From CAG-1138 sp964495385 (GTDB lineage: Bacteria; Bacillota; Clostridia; Christensenellales; CAG-917): DNA of 64,000 bases. This document shows positions 26,357-35,372 of the stretch, one piece after another (position 1 is the stretch's first letter; the number at the start of each line of letters is the position of its first letter). Position numbers and translations under genes: made by a program. A model generated the notes under the pieces. The model saw only the letters and a program-made list of their open reading frames with translations. It had not been told where the DNA came from and did no database searches. Where the stretch lies: the NCBI GenBank assembly GCA_964495385.1, contig CAZBVO010000003.1, positions 1 to 64,000 of the forward strand, given 5' to 3'.

Positions 26357-26433
26357 CGTTAAATCAAACAAGCAAATTCAAGGCTTTTCTCACTCTCTAA
26401 ACGGGTGAGATTAGCCATATTATAAGGAAGAAC

Positions 26434-27579
26434 ATGGCTAATTATTACGAAACGTTAGGCGTCGACAAATCGGCGACGAAAGATCAACTTAAATCCGCAT
26501 ATCGAAACCTCGCCAAAAAGTATCATCCCGACATGTACAGCACCGCTTCGGCAGAGGAAAAGAAAAAGGCGGAGGAAAAGTTTAAGGAAATAAATCACGC
26601 CTACGAGGTTTTGAGCGACGACAACAAACGTGCGGCATACGACACTTACGGCGACGAAAACGGCCCTATGGGCGGCGGCGGAGGCGCCGGCGGTTTCCAT
26701 TGGTCGACGTCGGGCGACGGTTTCGATATGGACGACATTTTCAGCACGATTTTTTCGGGCTTCACCGGCGGTTCGGGGCGCAAAAGCTCGAGAGCGAACA
26801 GGGCAGTTAGGGGCGAGGACATCGTCGTAGAACTTAACATCACCTTCGAAGAAGCGGCTTTCGGTTGCGAAAAAGAAGTGAAAATCAGACGCACCGAAAA
26901 TTGCAAAACGTGCGGCGGCACCGGAGCAAAGGATTCGTCGTCGGTAAAAACTTGCACAAAGTGCGGCGGCAAAGGCGTGGTAAACGTAACTCAACGCACG
27001 GTGTTCGGGCAGGTTTCGACGCAAACGGTTTGCCCGGACTGTAAAGGCAAGGGCCGCATAATCACCGAAAAATGCACCGCTTGCGGCGGCAGAGGCAAAA
27101 CCGAACAAATCCGCACGATAAACGTCAACGTGCCGGCAGGTATCGCCGACGGACAGCAAATGAGCTATTACAACGAGGGCGAGGCCGGTTCGAACGGCGG
27201 CGAAAACGGCAGCTTGGTGGTTGTGGTCAGAGTGAAAAAACACAAATTGTTCGAGCGTCGCGACTACAATTTGTACGTCAACGTGCCTATCACGATAACC
27301 ACTGCGATTTTGGGCGGCGAAATTGATATTCCTACTCTCGACGGCGGCATGAAGTACGAAATTCCGGAATGCACGCAGACGGGCACCGTGTTCCGCATAA
27401 AGAACAAAGGTATCAAGTATTTGAGGAAGGACACTTATGGCGACCTTTACGTCACCGTTGTTGTCGAAACCCCTAAAAAGCTTTCGCGCGAACAGAAAAA
27501 AGCACTCGAGGCCATCGACAAAACTTTCGACGGCAAACAATATCCGAAAATCAAAGAATACAAGGACAATTTGAAATAA
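26434..27579 (+). CDS. dnaJ: Chaperone DnaJ (Hsp40)
   Basis: The J-domain partner that delivers clients to DnaK and stimulates its ATPase, 381 residues. The J domain (1-70) carries HPD in KKYHPDMY. A Gly/Phe-like linker follows, then four CxxCxGxG zinc repeats (about 155-220, for example CKTCGGTG and CPDCKGKG) and the C-terminal substrate-binding domains. The stop overlaps the prmA start by 1 nt. Confidence 0.97.
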   Translation: MANYYETLGVDKSATKDQLKSAYRNLAKKYHPDMYSTASAEEKKKAEEKFKEINHAYEVLSDDNKRAAYDTYGDENGPMGGGGGAGGFHWSTSGDGFDMDDIFSTIFSGFTGGSGRKSSRANRAVRGEDIVVELNITFEEAAFGCEKEVKIRRTENCKTCGGTGAKDSSSVKTCTKCGGKGVVNVTQRTVFGQVSTQTVCPDCKGKGRIITEKCTACGGRGKTEQIRTINVNVPAGIADGQQMSYYNEGEAGSNGGENGSLVVVVRVKKHKLFERRDYNLYVNVPITITTAILGGEIDIPTLDGGMKYEIPECTQTGTVFRIKNKGIKYLRKDTYGDLYVTVVVETPKKLSREQKKALEAIDKTFDGKQYPKIKEYKDNLK

Positions 27580-28532
27580 TGGCAGACAATTCCTCTACCA
27601 ACAAATGGTACGAAATATCCGTAACAACCACTCACGAAGCGGCCGACTTGGTTGCCGATCTCTTTTTCGAACTGGGCGGCGAGGGCGTAAGCATCCGCGA
27701 CAAAAACGACGTTGAGGAGCTTTACCGTTCATCCGTTATTTGGGACTATATCGACGAAAAAGCGCTGTCGGGTTACGACGACAGGGTTTACGTCAAATTT
27801 ATGGTTCCCGCCGACGGGCTTAAGCAGAAAATCAAAGAGGTTGAAGAGGGGCTTGAACTGTTGAAATCCCGCTCGCCGTTTCAGGTGGGTGCGGCCGAAA
27901 TCATCGCAACCCCCGTCGACGACACCGATTGGCGCAACGAGTGGAAAAAGTATTACAAACCCATTGTCACCGATTCGGTGACGGTTGTCCCGAAATGGAT
28001 AAATTATCCTAAAAAAGCGGACGAAAAACTGCTGTACATAAATCCGGGCATGGCTTTCGGCACGGGCGAACACGAAACTACGCATATGTGTTTGGACCTC
28101 ATTGCCAAATGCAACCCTGAGGGCAAGACGGTGGTTGATGTCGGCACGGGAAGCGGAATTTTGGGCATTGCGGCCATTTTGCTCGGCGCGAAAAACGCAT
28201 ATATGTGCGATATCGATGCCGATGCCATTCAGACGGCCGTCGAAAATGCCGAACTTAACGGCGTGGCCGACAAAACCGAAATAGAAGTGGCAAACCTTTT
28301 GGACAAGTCCGACGTCATGGCAGACATAATGCTGGCAAACATAACGGCAGACGTTTTGATTTATTTGTCCGCAGGGGCGGCACGCTACGTCAAAAAGGGT
28401 GGCAAACTGATTTTGTCGGGTATAATCAACGAGCGTTTTTTGGAGGTCGAGGATGCTTACCTTAAGGCCGGTTTTGTCGAACTCGAAAAACGAAACATGG
28501 GCGAATGGAACGCAATTTTGTTTGAAAAATAA
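27579..28532 (+). CDS. prmA: Ribosomal protein L11 methyltransferase
   Basis: A SAM-dependent enzyme of 317 residues that methylates L11. The N-terminal L11-recognition domain is followed by NPGMAFGTGEHETT and the SAM motif VDVGTGSGILGIAA. Placement right after dnaJ and before rsmE is common in Firmicutes. It overlaps both neighbours by 1 nt. Confidence 0.94.
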   Translation: MADNSSTNKWYEISVTTTHEAADLVADLFFELGGEGVSIRDKNDVEELYRSSVIWDYIDEKALSGYDDRVYVKFMVPADGLKQKIKEVEEGLELLKSRSPFQVGAAEIIATPVDDTDWRNEWKKYYKPIVTDSVTVVPKWINYPKKADEKLLYINPGMAFGTGEHETTHMCLDLIAKCNPEGKTVVDVGTGSGILGIAAILLGAKNAYMCDIDADAIQTAVENAELNGVADKTEIEVANLLDKSDVMADIMLANITADVLIYLSAGAARYVKKGGKLILSGIINERFLEVEDAYLKAGFVELEKRNMGEWNAILFEK

Positions 28533-29257
28533 TGGAATTACGCAGATTTTTTGTAAATAACAACGATTTTGACGGCGAAAACGTAACGGTCAGAGGCGAA
28601 GAGTTTTTGCACGCCGTTAAGGTTTTGCGCTATAAAGCAGGCTACAAAATCATCCTTTCGACGGGCGACGGCTGGGATTATATGGCCGAAATCACCTCTG
28701 TCGAAAAGGATTGTTTTACGGCAAAAGTGACCGCCAAAACGCAAAACAGGGGCATGCCTACGCACGCCGTAACGCTGTTTCAGGCGTCGCTTAAGGGCGG
28801 CAAAAACGATTTTGTTGCGCAAAAAGCGGTGGAACTGGGCGCATCCGAAATCGTATTTTTCGATTCGGCAAACGTCACCGAAAAACGGGTTGCCACGACA
28901 AGGCTGGACAAGATAGCGTTGGAAGCGGCAAAACAGTGCCATCGGGCAAAAAAACCCGAAGTCAGGTCGGCAACTTTCGAGGAAGTGCTTCAAGCGGTTA
29001 GAGGCCGCAACGTTATCGTCGCGTACGAAGACGAAACCCAAACTTCGCTTTCGGACGGCTTGAAAAAGTTTAAGGACCAAACCGACGTTATGCTTATAGT
29101 GGGCAGCGAGGGCGGCTTTACCAAGGAAGAAATTTGCAAACTGTCCGCCGCGGGAGCGGTTGTCGTAAGCCTCGGGAAAAGAATTCTCAGGGCCGAAACC
29201 GCCGCTGTGGCTTTGCTTGCCGTGACGATGTACGAACTTGGAGAAATGAACGCATGA
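28532..29257 (+). CDS. rsmE: 16S rRNA m3U1498 methyltransferase
   Basis: A SPOUT methyltransferase of 241 residues modifying U1498 of 16S rRNA. It has an N-terminal PUA-like domain and the knot motifs VGSEGGFTKEE and LGKRILRAETAAVALLA. The stop overlaps the mtaB start (ATGA). Confidence 0.94.
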   Translation: MELRRFFVNNNDFDGENVTVRGEEFLHAVKVLRYKAGYKIILSTGDGWDYMAEITSVEKDCFTAKVTAKTQNRGMPTHAVTLFQASLKGGKNDFVAQKAVELGASEIVFFDSANVTEKRVATTRLDKIALEAAKQCHRAKKPEVRSATFEEVLQAVRGRNVIVAYEDETQTSLSDGLKKFKDQTDVMLIVGSEGGFTKEEICKLSAAGAVVVSLGKRILRAETAAVALLAVTMYELGEMNA

Positions 29258-30477
29258 AAGTTGTGGTTTTCAGCCTTGGTTGCAAGGTGAATCAATATGA
29301 AAGCGACTCGCTTTTGGCTCGCTTTAAGGAGCAAGGCTTCGAGGTTTCGGAAAAACTCGAACGGGCAGACGTTTACGTTTTAAACACTTGCGCCGTTACT
29401 TCCGAGGCGGAAAAAAAGAGCAGACAAGCGGTTGCAAGAGTGAAAAAGTTTAATCCCGAAGCAAAAATATTCGTTATCGGGTGCGCAAGTCAAAACAATT
29501 TTTCGCAGTTTGAAAAAGACGGCGTCGTTTACGTCGGGGGAAATGCCGACAAACTTGCCGTAACCAATCTTTCCGAGTGCGGTTTCGGAACCAAAGAACT
29601 GCCCAAAACTTACGAGGAGCTGGGCGGAGCGGAAAGTCCGCGCACCAGAAGCTATATCAAAATTCAGGACGGTTGCAACAATTTTTGTTCATATTGTCTG
29701 ATCCCGTACGTCAGGGGCAGAAGCCGCTCGAGAAGTTTAGAGTCGGCAGTTGCCGAAATACGCAAAACCGCCTTAACTTCAAAGGAATTGGTTTTGACGG
29801 GCATAAATCTTTCGGCCTACGGCAAAGATATCGGCACGTCGCTGGTTGAACTCGTGAAAGCAATTTCCGACGTGGACGTCAGAATAAGGCTGGGCTCGCT
29901 GGAAGCGGGAGTCATAACCGACGAACTTTTGACCGCTTTGTCGGGTTTGAAACGGTTTTGCCCGCAATTTCACCTCAGTTTGCAGTCGGGCGACGACGGC
30001 ATTTTGAAAAAAATGAACCGCCGCTATACCACCGACGAATTTTATCGCAAAACCTTGCTGATAAAAAAATATTTCCCGGACGCTTCTTTGACAACCGACG
30101 TCATCACGGCATTTCCGACCGAAACCGACGAGCAACATAAAAACACCTTGGCTTTTATCGAAAAAACCGGCTTTTCGGACATACACGTTTTTTGTTACAG
30201 CAGGCGAGAGGGCACGGTTGCGGCAAAATTGCCTTTGGTTGCGAGCGACGTTGCTTCGGCAAGAGAAAAGGATTTGTTGGAACTTAAATCAAAACTTCGC
30301 ATCGCTTATGCAAAACGCTTTATCGGGCGACCTGTTGAGGTTTTGTTCGAGGACAGCGAAAACGGCTACAGCGTCGGCTACACCCCGACTTACGTTAAGG
30401 TGTACGCAGAGGGCGAAATTCACGACGTAATAAAAACAGTGGTCCCGACCGAACTTGTCGGCGACGTACTTAAATAA
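29254..30477 (+). CDS. mtaB: tRNA t6A37 methylthiotransferase MtaB
   Basis: A radical SAM enzyme of 407 residues that converts t6A37 to ms2t6A in tRNAs. An N-terminal UPF0004 domain supplies three cysteines (SLGCKVNQYES, LNTCAVT, IGCAS). The radical SAM motif is CNNFCSYCLIPYVRG and a TRAM domain ends the protein. The sequence matches MtaB more than MiaB. The ATG at 29254 overlaps the rsmE stop; the longer frame lies inside rsmE. The t6A substrate is made by the Tsa proteins, two of which are encoded near 43 kb. Confidence 0.93.
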   Translation: MKVVVFSLGCKVNQYESDSLLARFKEQGFEVSEKLERADVYVLNTCAVTSEAEKKSRQAVARVKKFNPEAKIFVIGCASQNNFSQFEKDGVVYVGGNADKLAVTNLSECGFGTKELPKTYEELGGAESPRTRSYIKIQDGCNNFCSYCLIPYVRGRSRSRSLESAVAEIRKTALTSKELVLTGINLSAYGKDIGTSLVELVKAISDVDVRIRLGSLEAGVITDELLTALSGLKRFCPQFHLSLQSGDDGILKKMNRRYTTDEFYRKTLLIKKYFPDASLTTDVITAFPTETDEQHKNTLAFIEKTGFSDIHVFCYSRREGTVAAKLPLVASDVASAREKDLLELKSKLRIAYAKRFIGRPVEVLFEDSENGYSVGYTPTYVKVYAEGEIHDVIKTVVPTELVGDVLK

Positions 30478-30488
30478 GGAGATAAACC

Positions 30489-30824
30489 ATGTGCGTATTT
30501 TGTAAAATCGTGTCGGGCGAAATCCCGTCGACAAAAGTTTTTGAAAACGACGACGCTATTGTCATAAAGGATTTGAATCCGCAGGCAAAAGTGCATTTTC
30601 TGTTGATTCCCAAGGAGCATTTTGCCGATTTAACCCAAATGAACGACTCTCAGGCTCAAGCTCTCGGAAGAAGTTTGAAGGTTGTGGGCGAGACGGCCGA
30701 CAAGTGGGGACTGGAAAACGGCTTTAGGGTGGTTTCCAACAAAGGCGAGGACGGATGTCAGAGCGTGGGGCATTTGCATTTTCATATTCTCGGCGGCGAA
30801 AAACTGTCGGAAAAAATGTGCTAA
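30489..30824 (+). CDS. HIT-family nucleotide-binding protein (HinT-like)
   Basis: A 111-residue histidine-triad hydrolase that probably cleaves purine nucleoside phosphoramidates. The triad HLHFHILGG is near the C-terminus and CVFCKIVSGEIPS at the N-terminus is typical of HinT. It follows mtaB by 11 nt. Confidence 0.92.
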   Translation: MCVFCKIVSGEIPSTKVFENDDAIVIKDLNPQAKVHFLLIPKEHFADLTQMNDSQAQALGRSLKVVGETADKWGLENGFRVVSNKGEDGCQSVGHLHFHILGGEKLSEKMC

Positions 30825-30848
30825 ATCGCTTTACGGCTGCAAAATCGC

Positions 30849-30876
30849 TTGACAAAAGCGGCAAAATAACTATAAT
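30849..30876 (+). promoter_or_regulatory. Promoter of rpsU
   Basis: Perfect TTGACA (30849-30854) and perfect TATAAT (30871-30876) with a 16-nt spacer. Confidence 0.85.
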
Positions 30877-30913
30877 GAATGTGTAAATCTTTTAAAAAAG
30901 GCGGTGAGAAAGA

Positions 30914-31093
30914 ATGTCTACAATCAAAGTCGGTGAAAACGAATCTTTGGATAGCGCGATCCGTCGCTTTAAAAGAAAGTGCGCTCGTGATGGTATCATC
31001 GGTGATTTGCGCAAACGCGAAGCTTACGAAAAACCAAGCGTAAAACGCAAAAAGAAAGCCGAAGCTGCTCGTAAACGCGCTTACAAGGCTTAA
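30914..31093 (+). CDS. rpsU: Ribosomal protein bS21
   Basis: A 59-residue basic protein of the 30S subunit. The start STIKVGENESLDSAIRRFKR is characteristic, as is the Lys/Arg-rich end (KRKKKAEAARKRAYKA). It has its own promoter and terminator, with a GGTGAGAAAG ribosome region. Confidence 0.96.
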   Translation: MSTIKVGENESLDSAIRRFKRKCARDGIIGDLRKREAYEKPSVKRKKKAEAARKRAYKA

Positions 31094-31100
31094 AATCGCT

Positions 31101-31132
31101 GTGCCACTCTCAAACGAGTGGCATATTTTTTT
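31101..31132 (+). terminator. Intrinsic terminator of rpsU
   Basis: TGCCACTC and GAGTGGCA with a 6-nt loop, followed by TATTTTTTT. Confidence 0.9.
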
Positions 31133-31142
31133 GAGGTGACAA

Positions 31143-31772
31143 ATGAATTACCGAAACTATCTTTTGCGCCTCGACCAAATGTTTCCGGATGCCCGCTGCG
31201 AAATCAATCACGGTGACGCTTTTCAGCTTTTGGTGGGGGTTATTTTGTCCGCACAGTGCACGGACAAACGAGTCAACGCAATAACCGAAACGCTGTTTAA
31301 AAAATTTAAAACCGCATCTGATTTCGCCGCACTCGAACCCGAGGAGCTCGAGCCGTACATTTACTCGGCAGGGTTTTACCGAAACAAGGCAAAAAGCATA
31401 GTTATGGCGGCTCGCAGCGTAGTCAACGACTTCGGGGGCAGGGTTCCCGACAACGTGGCCGACCTCAAAAAATTGGCGGGCGTCGGGCAAAAAACCGCAA
31501 ACGTCGTTTATGCCGAGGCCTTCGGCGGCAATGCCATAGCCGTCGATACGCACGTTTTCAGGGTGTCCAACAGGCTGGGCATCGCAAATTCGGCGACTCC
31601 TGAAAAAACCGAGGAGGATTTGAAAGCCTTTTTCCCCGAAAACGTTTGGACTAAAGTCCATCATCAATTGATTTTTTTGGGACGGTATTGCTGCAAAAGC
31701 CAAAAGCCCGATTGCGGCAGTTGCAAAATGAGCGATATTTGCAAACACTATAAGCAAAACACAACGAGGTAG
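31143..31772 (+). CDS. nth: Endonuclease III
   Basis: A base-excision DNA glycosylase/AP lyase of 209 residues removing oxidised pyrimidines. The helix-hairpin-helix is in LKKLAGVGQKTANVV, the catalytic Asp is in VDTHVFR and the catalytic Lys in LSAQCTDKRVN. The 4Fe-4S ligands follow the C-x6-C-x2-C-x5-C pattern near residues 184-200. Confidence 0.95.
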   Translation: MNYRNYLLRLDQMFPDARCEINHGDAFQLLVGVILSAQCTDKRVNAITETLFKKFKTASDFAALEPEELEPYIYSAGFYRNKAKSIVMAARSVVNDFGGRVPDNVADLKKLAGVGQKTANVVYAEAFGGNAIAVDTHVFRVSNRLGIANSATPEKTEEDLKAFFPENVWTKVHHQLIFLGRYCCKSQKPDCGSCKMSDICKHYKQNTTR

Positions 31773-31775
31773 ATT

Positions 31776-33044
31776 ATGTTTTTGGACAAGGTAACCATAT
31801 ATGTAAAAGGAGGCAACGGCGGCGACGGCGTGGTCAGTTTTCACCGTGAAAAATTTGTTCAGGCCGGCGGCCCGGACGGCGGCGACGGCGGCAACGGCGG
31901 CAGCATAGTGCTGGTTGCGGACAGAGGCCTCAATACGCTTATAGATTTCAAATTCAAAAAGCATTTCAGGGCGGCCGACGGTATGCCGGGCGCAGGCAAA
32001 AACTGCTCGGGAAAGAGCGGTGAAAATTTGGTGATCAAAGTTCCTGTCGGGACGGTGGTAAAAGATTTCGACTCGGGAAGCATTGTTGCCGATTTCGTTC
32101 GCGACGGACAAACGAAGGTGCTTCTTAAAGGCGGTCGCGGCGGAAAAGGGAACGCAAGGTTCGCAACTCCGACACGTCGCACCCCGAGTTTTTCGCAACG
32201 GGGCAACAAAACCGAGGAACACAAAATCGTTTTGGAACTTAAAACCATTGCCGACGTCGGCTTAGTTGGGTTCCCTAACGTCGGAAAAAGCACGCTTTTG
32301 TCCGTTTTGACTTCGGCAAAACCGAAAATCGCAAACTATCATTTCACGACGCTGTCACCGAATCTCGGCGTAGTGAAATATTACGACAACAGCTTTGTTA
32401 TAGCCGACATCCCGGGGCTTATCGAGGGTGCGGCCGACGGAGCAGGACTGGGGCACGACTTTTTGAGGCACATCGAACGAGTAAGGCTTATCGTTCACGT
32501 TGTGGATTTGAGCGGCATCGAGGACAGAGATCCTGTTTTGGATTACGAAAAGATAAACGCCGAATTGGATGCTTATTCCATAAAGCTTGCCGGACTTAAA
32601 CAAATAGTGGTTGCCAACAAGTGCGACCTTTTGGGCGATCTGGCCGACGAGGCTTTGGACGATTTTGAACGCCGAACGGGCATACGACCTATAAAAATGT
32701 CTGCAATAATGCAAGACGGCATAAAAGTTTTGCTCGACGAGGTTTGGAACACCCTAAAAGACATCCCGGAAAGCGAGCCGTTTGACGTCGACGAAGATTT
32801 TGAATTTGAAATCGTGGACAACCAAAGCTACGAAATCGACAGAATGGACGACGGCACCTTTGTCGTTTCGGGCGGCTTTATCGATATGCTGGCCAAAAAC
32901 GTGGTTATTTCGGATATCGACAGCAACCGCTACTTCCAAAAAATGCTTATCGAAAGGGGAGTTATCGACGACCTTAGAAAGCACGGCGCAAAAGAGGGCG
33001 ACGTGGTTGAGATAGGCGACATCGAATTTGAATTTATCGACTAA
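31776..33044 (+). CDS. obg: Ribosome-assembly GTPase Obg/CgtA
   Basis: An essential GTPase of 422 residues in 50S assembly and stress signalling. The Gly-rich Obg fold (1-158) precedes the G domain: GFPNVGKST (G1), DIPGLIEGA (G3), NKCDL (G4). A C-terminal OCT domain (about 345-422) is present, as in Firmicutes. Confidence 0.96.
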   Translation: MFLDKVTIYVKGGNGGDGVVSFHREKFVQAGGPDGGDGGNGGSIVLVADRGLNTLIDFKFKKHFRAADGMPGAGKNCSGKSGENLVIKVPVGTVVKDFDSGSIVADFVRDGQTKVLLKGGRGGKGNARFATPTRRTPSFSQRGNKTEEHKIVLELKTIADVGLVGFPNVGKSTLLSVLTSAKPKIANYHFTTLSPNLGVVKYYDNSFVIADIPGLIEGAADGAGLGHDFLRHIERVRLIVHVVDLSGIEDRDPVLDYEKINAELDAYSIKLAGLKQIVVANKCDLLGDLADEALDDFERRTGIRPIKMSAIMQDGIKVLLDEVWNTLKDIPESEPFDVDEDFEFEIVDNQSYEIDRMDDGTFVVSGGFIDMLAKNVVISDIDSNRYFQKMLIERGVIDDLRKHGAKEGDVVEIGDIEFEFID

Positions 33045-33056
33045 GGAGAAAAGTTT

Positions 33057-33347
33057 ATGTTGACAAGCAAACAACGCACCGTTTTAAAGGCAAAGGCAAG
33101 CGTCGTCGACCCCGTGTTTCAAATCGGAAAAAACGGCGTGACCGACACCGTTTTGGAAGAAATCGACAATGCGCTCAGGGCAAGGGAACTTATAAAGGTT
33201 AAGGTGCTTAAAAACTGTGATTACACGGCAAAAGACATCATCGCCGCAGTCGCCGAAGAAGTAGGTGCCGAACCCGTGCAGGCAATAGGAAACATGATGG
33301 TTTTGTATCGCAAAAGCGACAAACAGGGCATCAAACACATTTTGTAA
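33057..33347 (+). CDS. yhbY: YhbY-family (CRM domain) RNA-binding protein
   Basis: A 96-residue single-CRM-domain protein associated with ribosome assembly. The GKNGVTDTV loop is the family's GxxG-type RNA-binding signature. In Firmicutes it lies near nadD and yqeK, as here, although a minus-strand gene has come in between. Confidence 0.9.
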   Translation: MLTSKQRTVLKAKASVVDPVFQIGKNGVTDTVLEEIDNALRARELIKVKVLKNCDYTAKDIIAAVAEEVGAEPVQAIGNMMVLYRKSDKQGIKHIL

Positions 33348-33358
33348 AAACAAATTCA

Positions 33359-33388
33359 AAAACATCCCCGACGAGGGATGTTTTTTGC
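33359..33388 (+). terminator. Intrinsic terminator after yhbY
   Basis: AACATCCC and GGGATGTT with a 6-nt loop, followed by Ts. Confidence 0.85.
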
Positions 33389-33435
33389 TAAAATGTCAAA
33401 AAGTATTATAAAAAAGCCGCTAATTCATAGCGGTT

Positions 33436-34158
33436 TTATTGTTTTACGGCGCAAATTAAGGCCAAAACCAGCGACAGCGTGCCTATCAAGACGTAGTAAG
33501 TTTTGACGGGCGAAACCAAACTTATAAGCGTCAGCATTATGCCGGAAGTAAGATAGTAGCGCACGTTTTGTTTTGAAAAAGCAAGGTCCACAACTTCCCT
33601 CGGCGAAATTTTTGACGGTGTTTTTTCAAATTGCGGAATAGGCAACAGGTTTTCTTTTTGCAGTTTTTTGTACAGTTCTTTGCTTTTTACAAAGTCGATT
33701 TTTATGCCCAACGATTCTTTTAGGGCATAGCATTTCCGGTCGACGTCTCGGCAAAGAACCGTTACGTTTTTCAGTCCTTTGTCGGTTGCCGTCCGATAGG
33801 CGGAGCATACGTCTTCGAGGCCGCACGGCGAAAATTTGTAGGCCGACCAGACGAGTGTGTCGCCGCATACGAAACAGCGTCCCCCTTCGGTTTCGGCCGC
33901 CTCGGGGAAGGTTGCCTTAAAAAGCGACAGGGCATATTCGCCGCCCAAAACCGATATTTGAAATTCCAACTTCCGTCTGCCGCAAGTGCTTTTTCGGGAG
34001 GTTTTTTTGACTATTCGCAAAATGACGATAAAGGTCAAAAAGGCCGCAGCCGTAAATGCTACCGCACTTTCGAATCGGTCAAAAAGATAGATGCTCCACA
34101 CAAACAGCAGTGCAAGCACCGCCAGCCTAAGGGCCACAAAATCGATAATCCTGCTCAT
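33436..34158 (-). CDS. Membrane protein with a possible restriction-endonuclease-like domain
   Basis: A 240-residue protein with two N-terminal (about 5-50) and two C-terminal (about 195-238) membrane helices around a cytoplasmic domain. The middle part (about residues 65-165) has strand-helix periodicity reminiscent of Mrr-like nuclease folds, but I see no convincing catalytic D-ExK, so this is a weak guess. It contains several cysteines. The ATG at 34158 gives the first membrane helix a proper start; the longer frame runs into nadD on the other strand. It interrupts an otherwise conserved plus-strand gene order. Confidence 0.6.
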   Translation of the reverse strand: MSRIIDFVALRLAVLALLFVWSIYLFDRFESAVAFTAAAFLTFIVILRIVKKTSRKSTCGRRKLEFQISVLGGEYALSLFKATFPEAAETEGGRCFVCGDTLVWSAYKFSPCGLEDVCSAYRTATDKGLKNVTVLCRDVDRKCYALKESLGIKIDFVKSKELYKKLQKENLLPIPQFEKTPSKISPREVVDLAFSKQNVRYYLTSGIMLTLISLVSPVKTYYVLIGTLSLVLALICAVKQ

Positions 34159-34219
34159 ACACTCATTATCGACTGCGCAAATCTTTTTAAACGGATGCGA
34201 GGAATATTTTTTCAAACTG

Positions 34220-34248
34220 TTGAAAAGTTTTTTGTTTTGTGCTATGCT
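34220..34248 (+). promoter_or_regulatory. Promoter of nadD-yqeK (predicted leaderless)
   Basis: TTGAAA (34220-34225), 17-nt spacer and TATGCT (34243-34248). The ATG begins 6 nt later, so transcription should start at or within the start codon. No Shine-Dalgarno sequence is present. Confidence 0.65.
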
Positions 34249-34254
34249 TATATT

Positions 34255-35370
34255 ATGAAAACGATTATTTTCGGCGGGGCTTTCGACCCCGTCCATTCCG
34301 AACACGTTTCGTTGGCAAAGGCGGCCGTCGAAACTTTGGGGGCGGACAGGCTGGTATTGGTGCCGACGTTTGCTCCGGGGCATAAATCGGCGCCCGAGGC
34401 GAGTTTTTCGGACAGGGTTGAAATGCTGAAACTTGCTTTTTCCGATTTTCCCGTCGAGACGGCGGTTTCGGACGTCGAGTACCAAAGCGGTACGACAAAC
34501 TATGCTTGCGAAGTCATCCCTAAGCTTAAAAAGCTTTACGGCGATTGCCTGTATCTTGTCGGCGGCGACAGTTTGGAACATTTTGACAGTTGGAAAAATC
34601 CTGCCGATATTTTAAACGAAACCACGTTGGTGGCCGACGGTCGGGAAGGGTTCGGGCCCGTGCAGGCGTCTGCGGACCATATATTCCGAAAATACGGCAA
34701 AAAGGTGATTGTTTTGGATCACGTCGGCAAAAAAGTTTCGTCGGGCGACGTTAGGGCAAGGCTGTATTTGGGCGATAAGCCCGATTGTTTAGACGAAAGA
34801 GTTTATCGCTATATTTCAAACAACGGGGTTTACGGGCGCTATGACGCCATGATCGAAAAGCTTAAAGGCTATTTGACGGACGTGCGGTTTTATCACTCCA
34901 AGTGCGTAGCACTTTTGGCGGTGCACTTAAATTCGAGGCACAACCTTAAACTTGATTTCGACAAGGTGTTTACCGCCGCCGTTTTGCACGATGCCGGCAA
35001 ATACGTCAAAGGCAACATTGACAACTGTCCTGCGGATGCTTTGGGTACGCCCGTCGAGCATCAATTTGTGGGCGAATACGTCGCAAGGCACGATTTCGGC
35101 ATCACGGACGAAGAAGTTCTGTCGGCCATAGCATGCCACACTACCGGCAAACCGAACATGAGTTTGTTGGACAAATTGATTTATTCCGCCGACGTTGTGA
35201 GTTACGAACGCAACTATGACGGCGCAGTCGAACTGAGGGCGAAAATCTTTTCCGACTTCGAGGGCGGCTTCAGAAAAATACTTTACGAAAACTTGTTGCA
35301 CGTTAAAAACAGCGGAAACCTTGTTTATCCGCTTACCGAACAGGCCGTGCGCTTTTATGAGGAGAATTGA
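34255..35370 (+). CDS. nadD: NadD-YqeK fusion: nicotinate-nucleotide adenylyltransferase plus HD hydrolase
   Basis: A single 371-residue chain combines two enzymes that are separate neighbours in Bacillus. Residues about 1-195 are NadD, which adenylates nicotinate mononucleotide for NAD synthesis (GGAFDPVHSEH and the end motif SSGDVRARL). Residues about 200-371 are YqeK, an HD-domain Ap4A hydrolase family (HSKC, AAVLHDAGK, CHTTGKPNMSLLDKLIYSADVVSYER). No stop or frameshift separates them. The ATG at 34255 is where NadD begins. The rsfS gene follows immediately. Confidence 0.9.
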   Translation: MKTIIFGGAFDPVHSEHVSLAKAAVETLGADRLVLVPTFAPGHKSAPEASFSDRVEMLKLAFSDFPVETAVSDVEYQSGTTNYACEVIPKLKKLYGDCLYLVGGDSLEHFDSWKNPADILNETTLVADGREGFGPVQASADHIFRKYGKKVIVLDHVGKKVSSGDVRARLYLGDKPDCLDERVYRYISNNGVYGRYDAMIEKLKGYLTDVRFYHSKCVALLAVHLNSRHNLKLDFDKVFTAAVLHDAGKYVKGNIDNCPADALGTPVEHQFVGEYVARHDFGITDEEVLSAIACHTTGKPNMSLLDKLIYSADVVSYERNYDGAVELRAKIFSDFEGGFRKILYENLLHVKNSGNLVYPLTEQAVRFYEEN

Positions 35371-35372
35371 AT

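Noticed and set aside
24569..26371. 600-codon open frame antisense to dnaK
   Set aside because: Long antisense frames opposite dnaK are a common codon-usage effect. It has no ribosome site and no recognisable motif.
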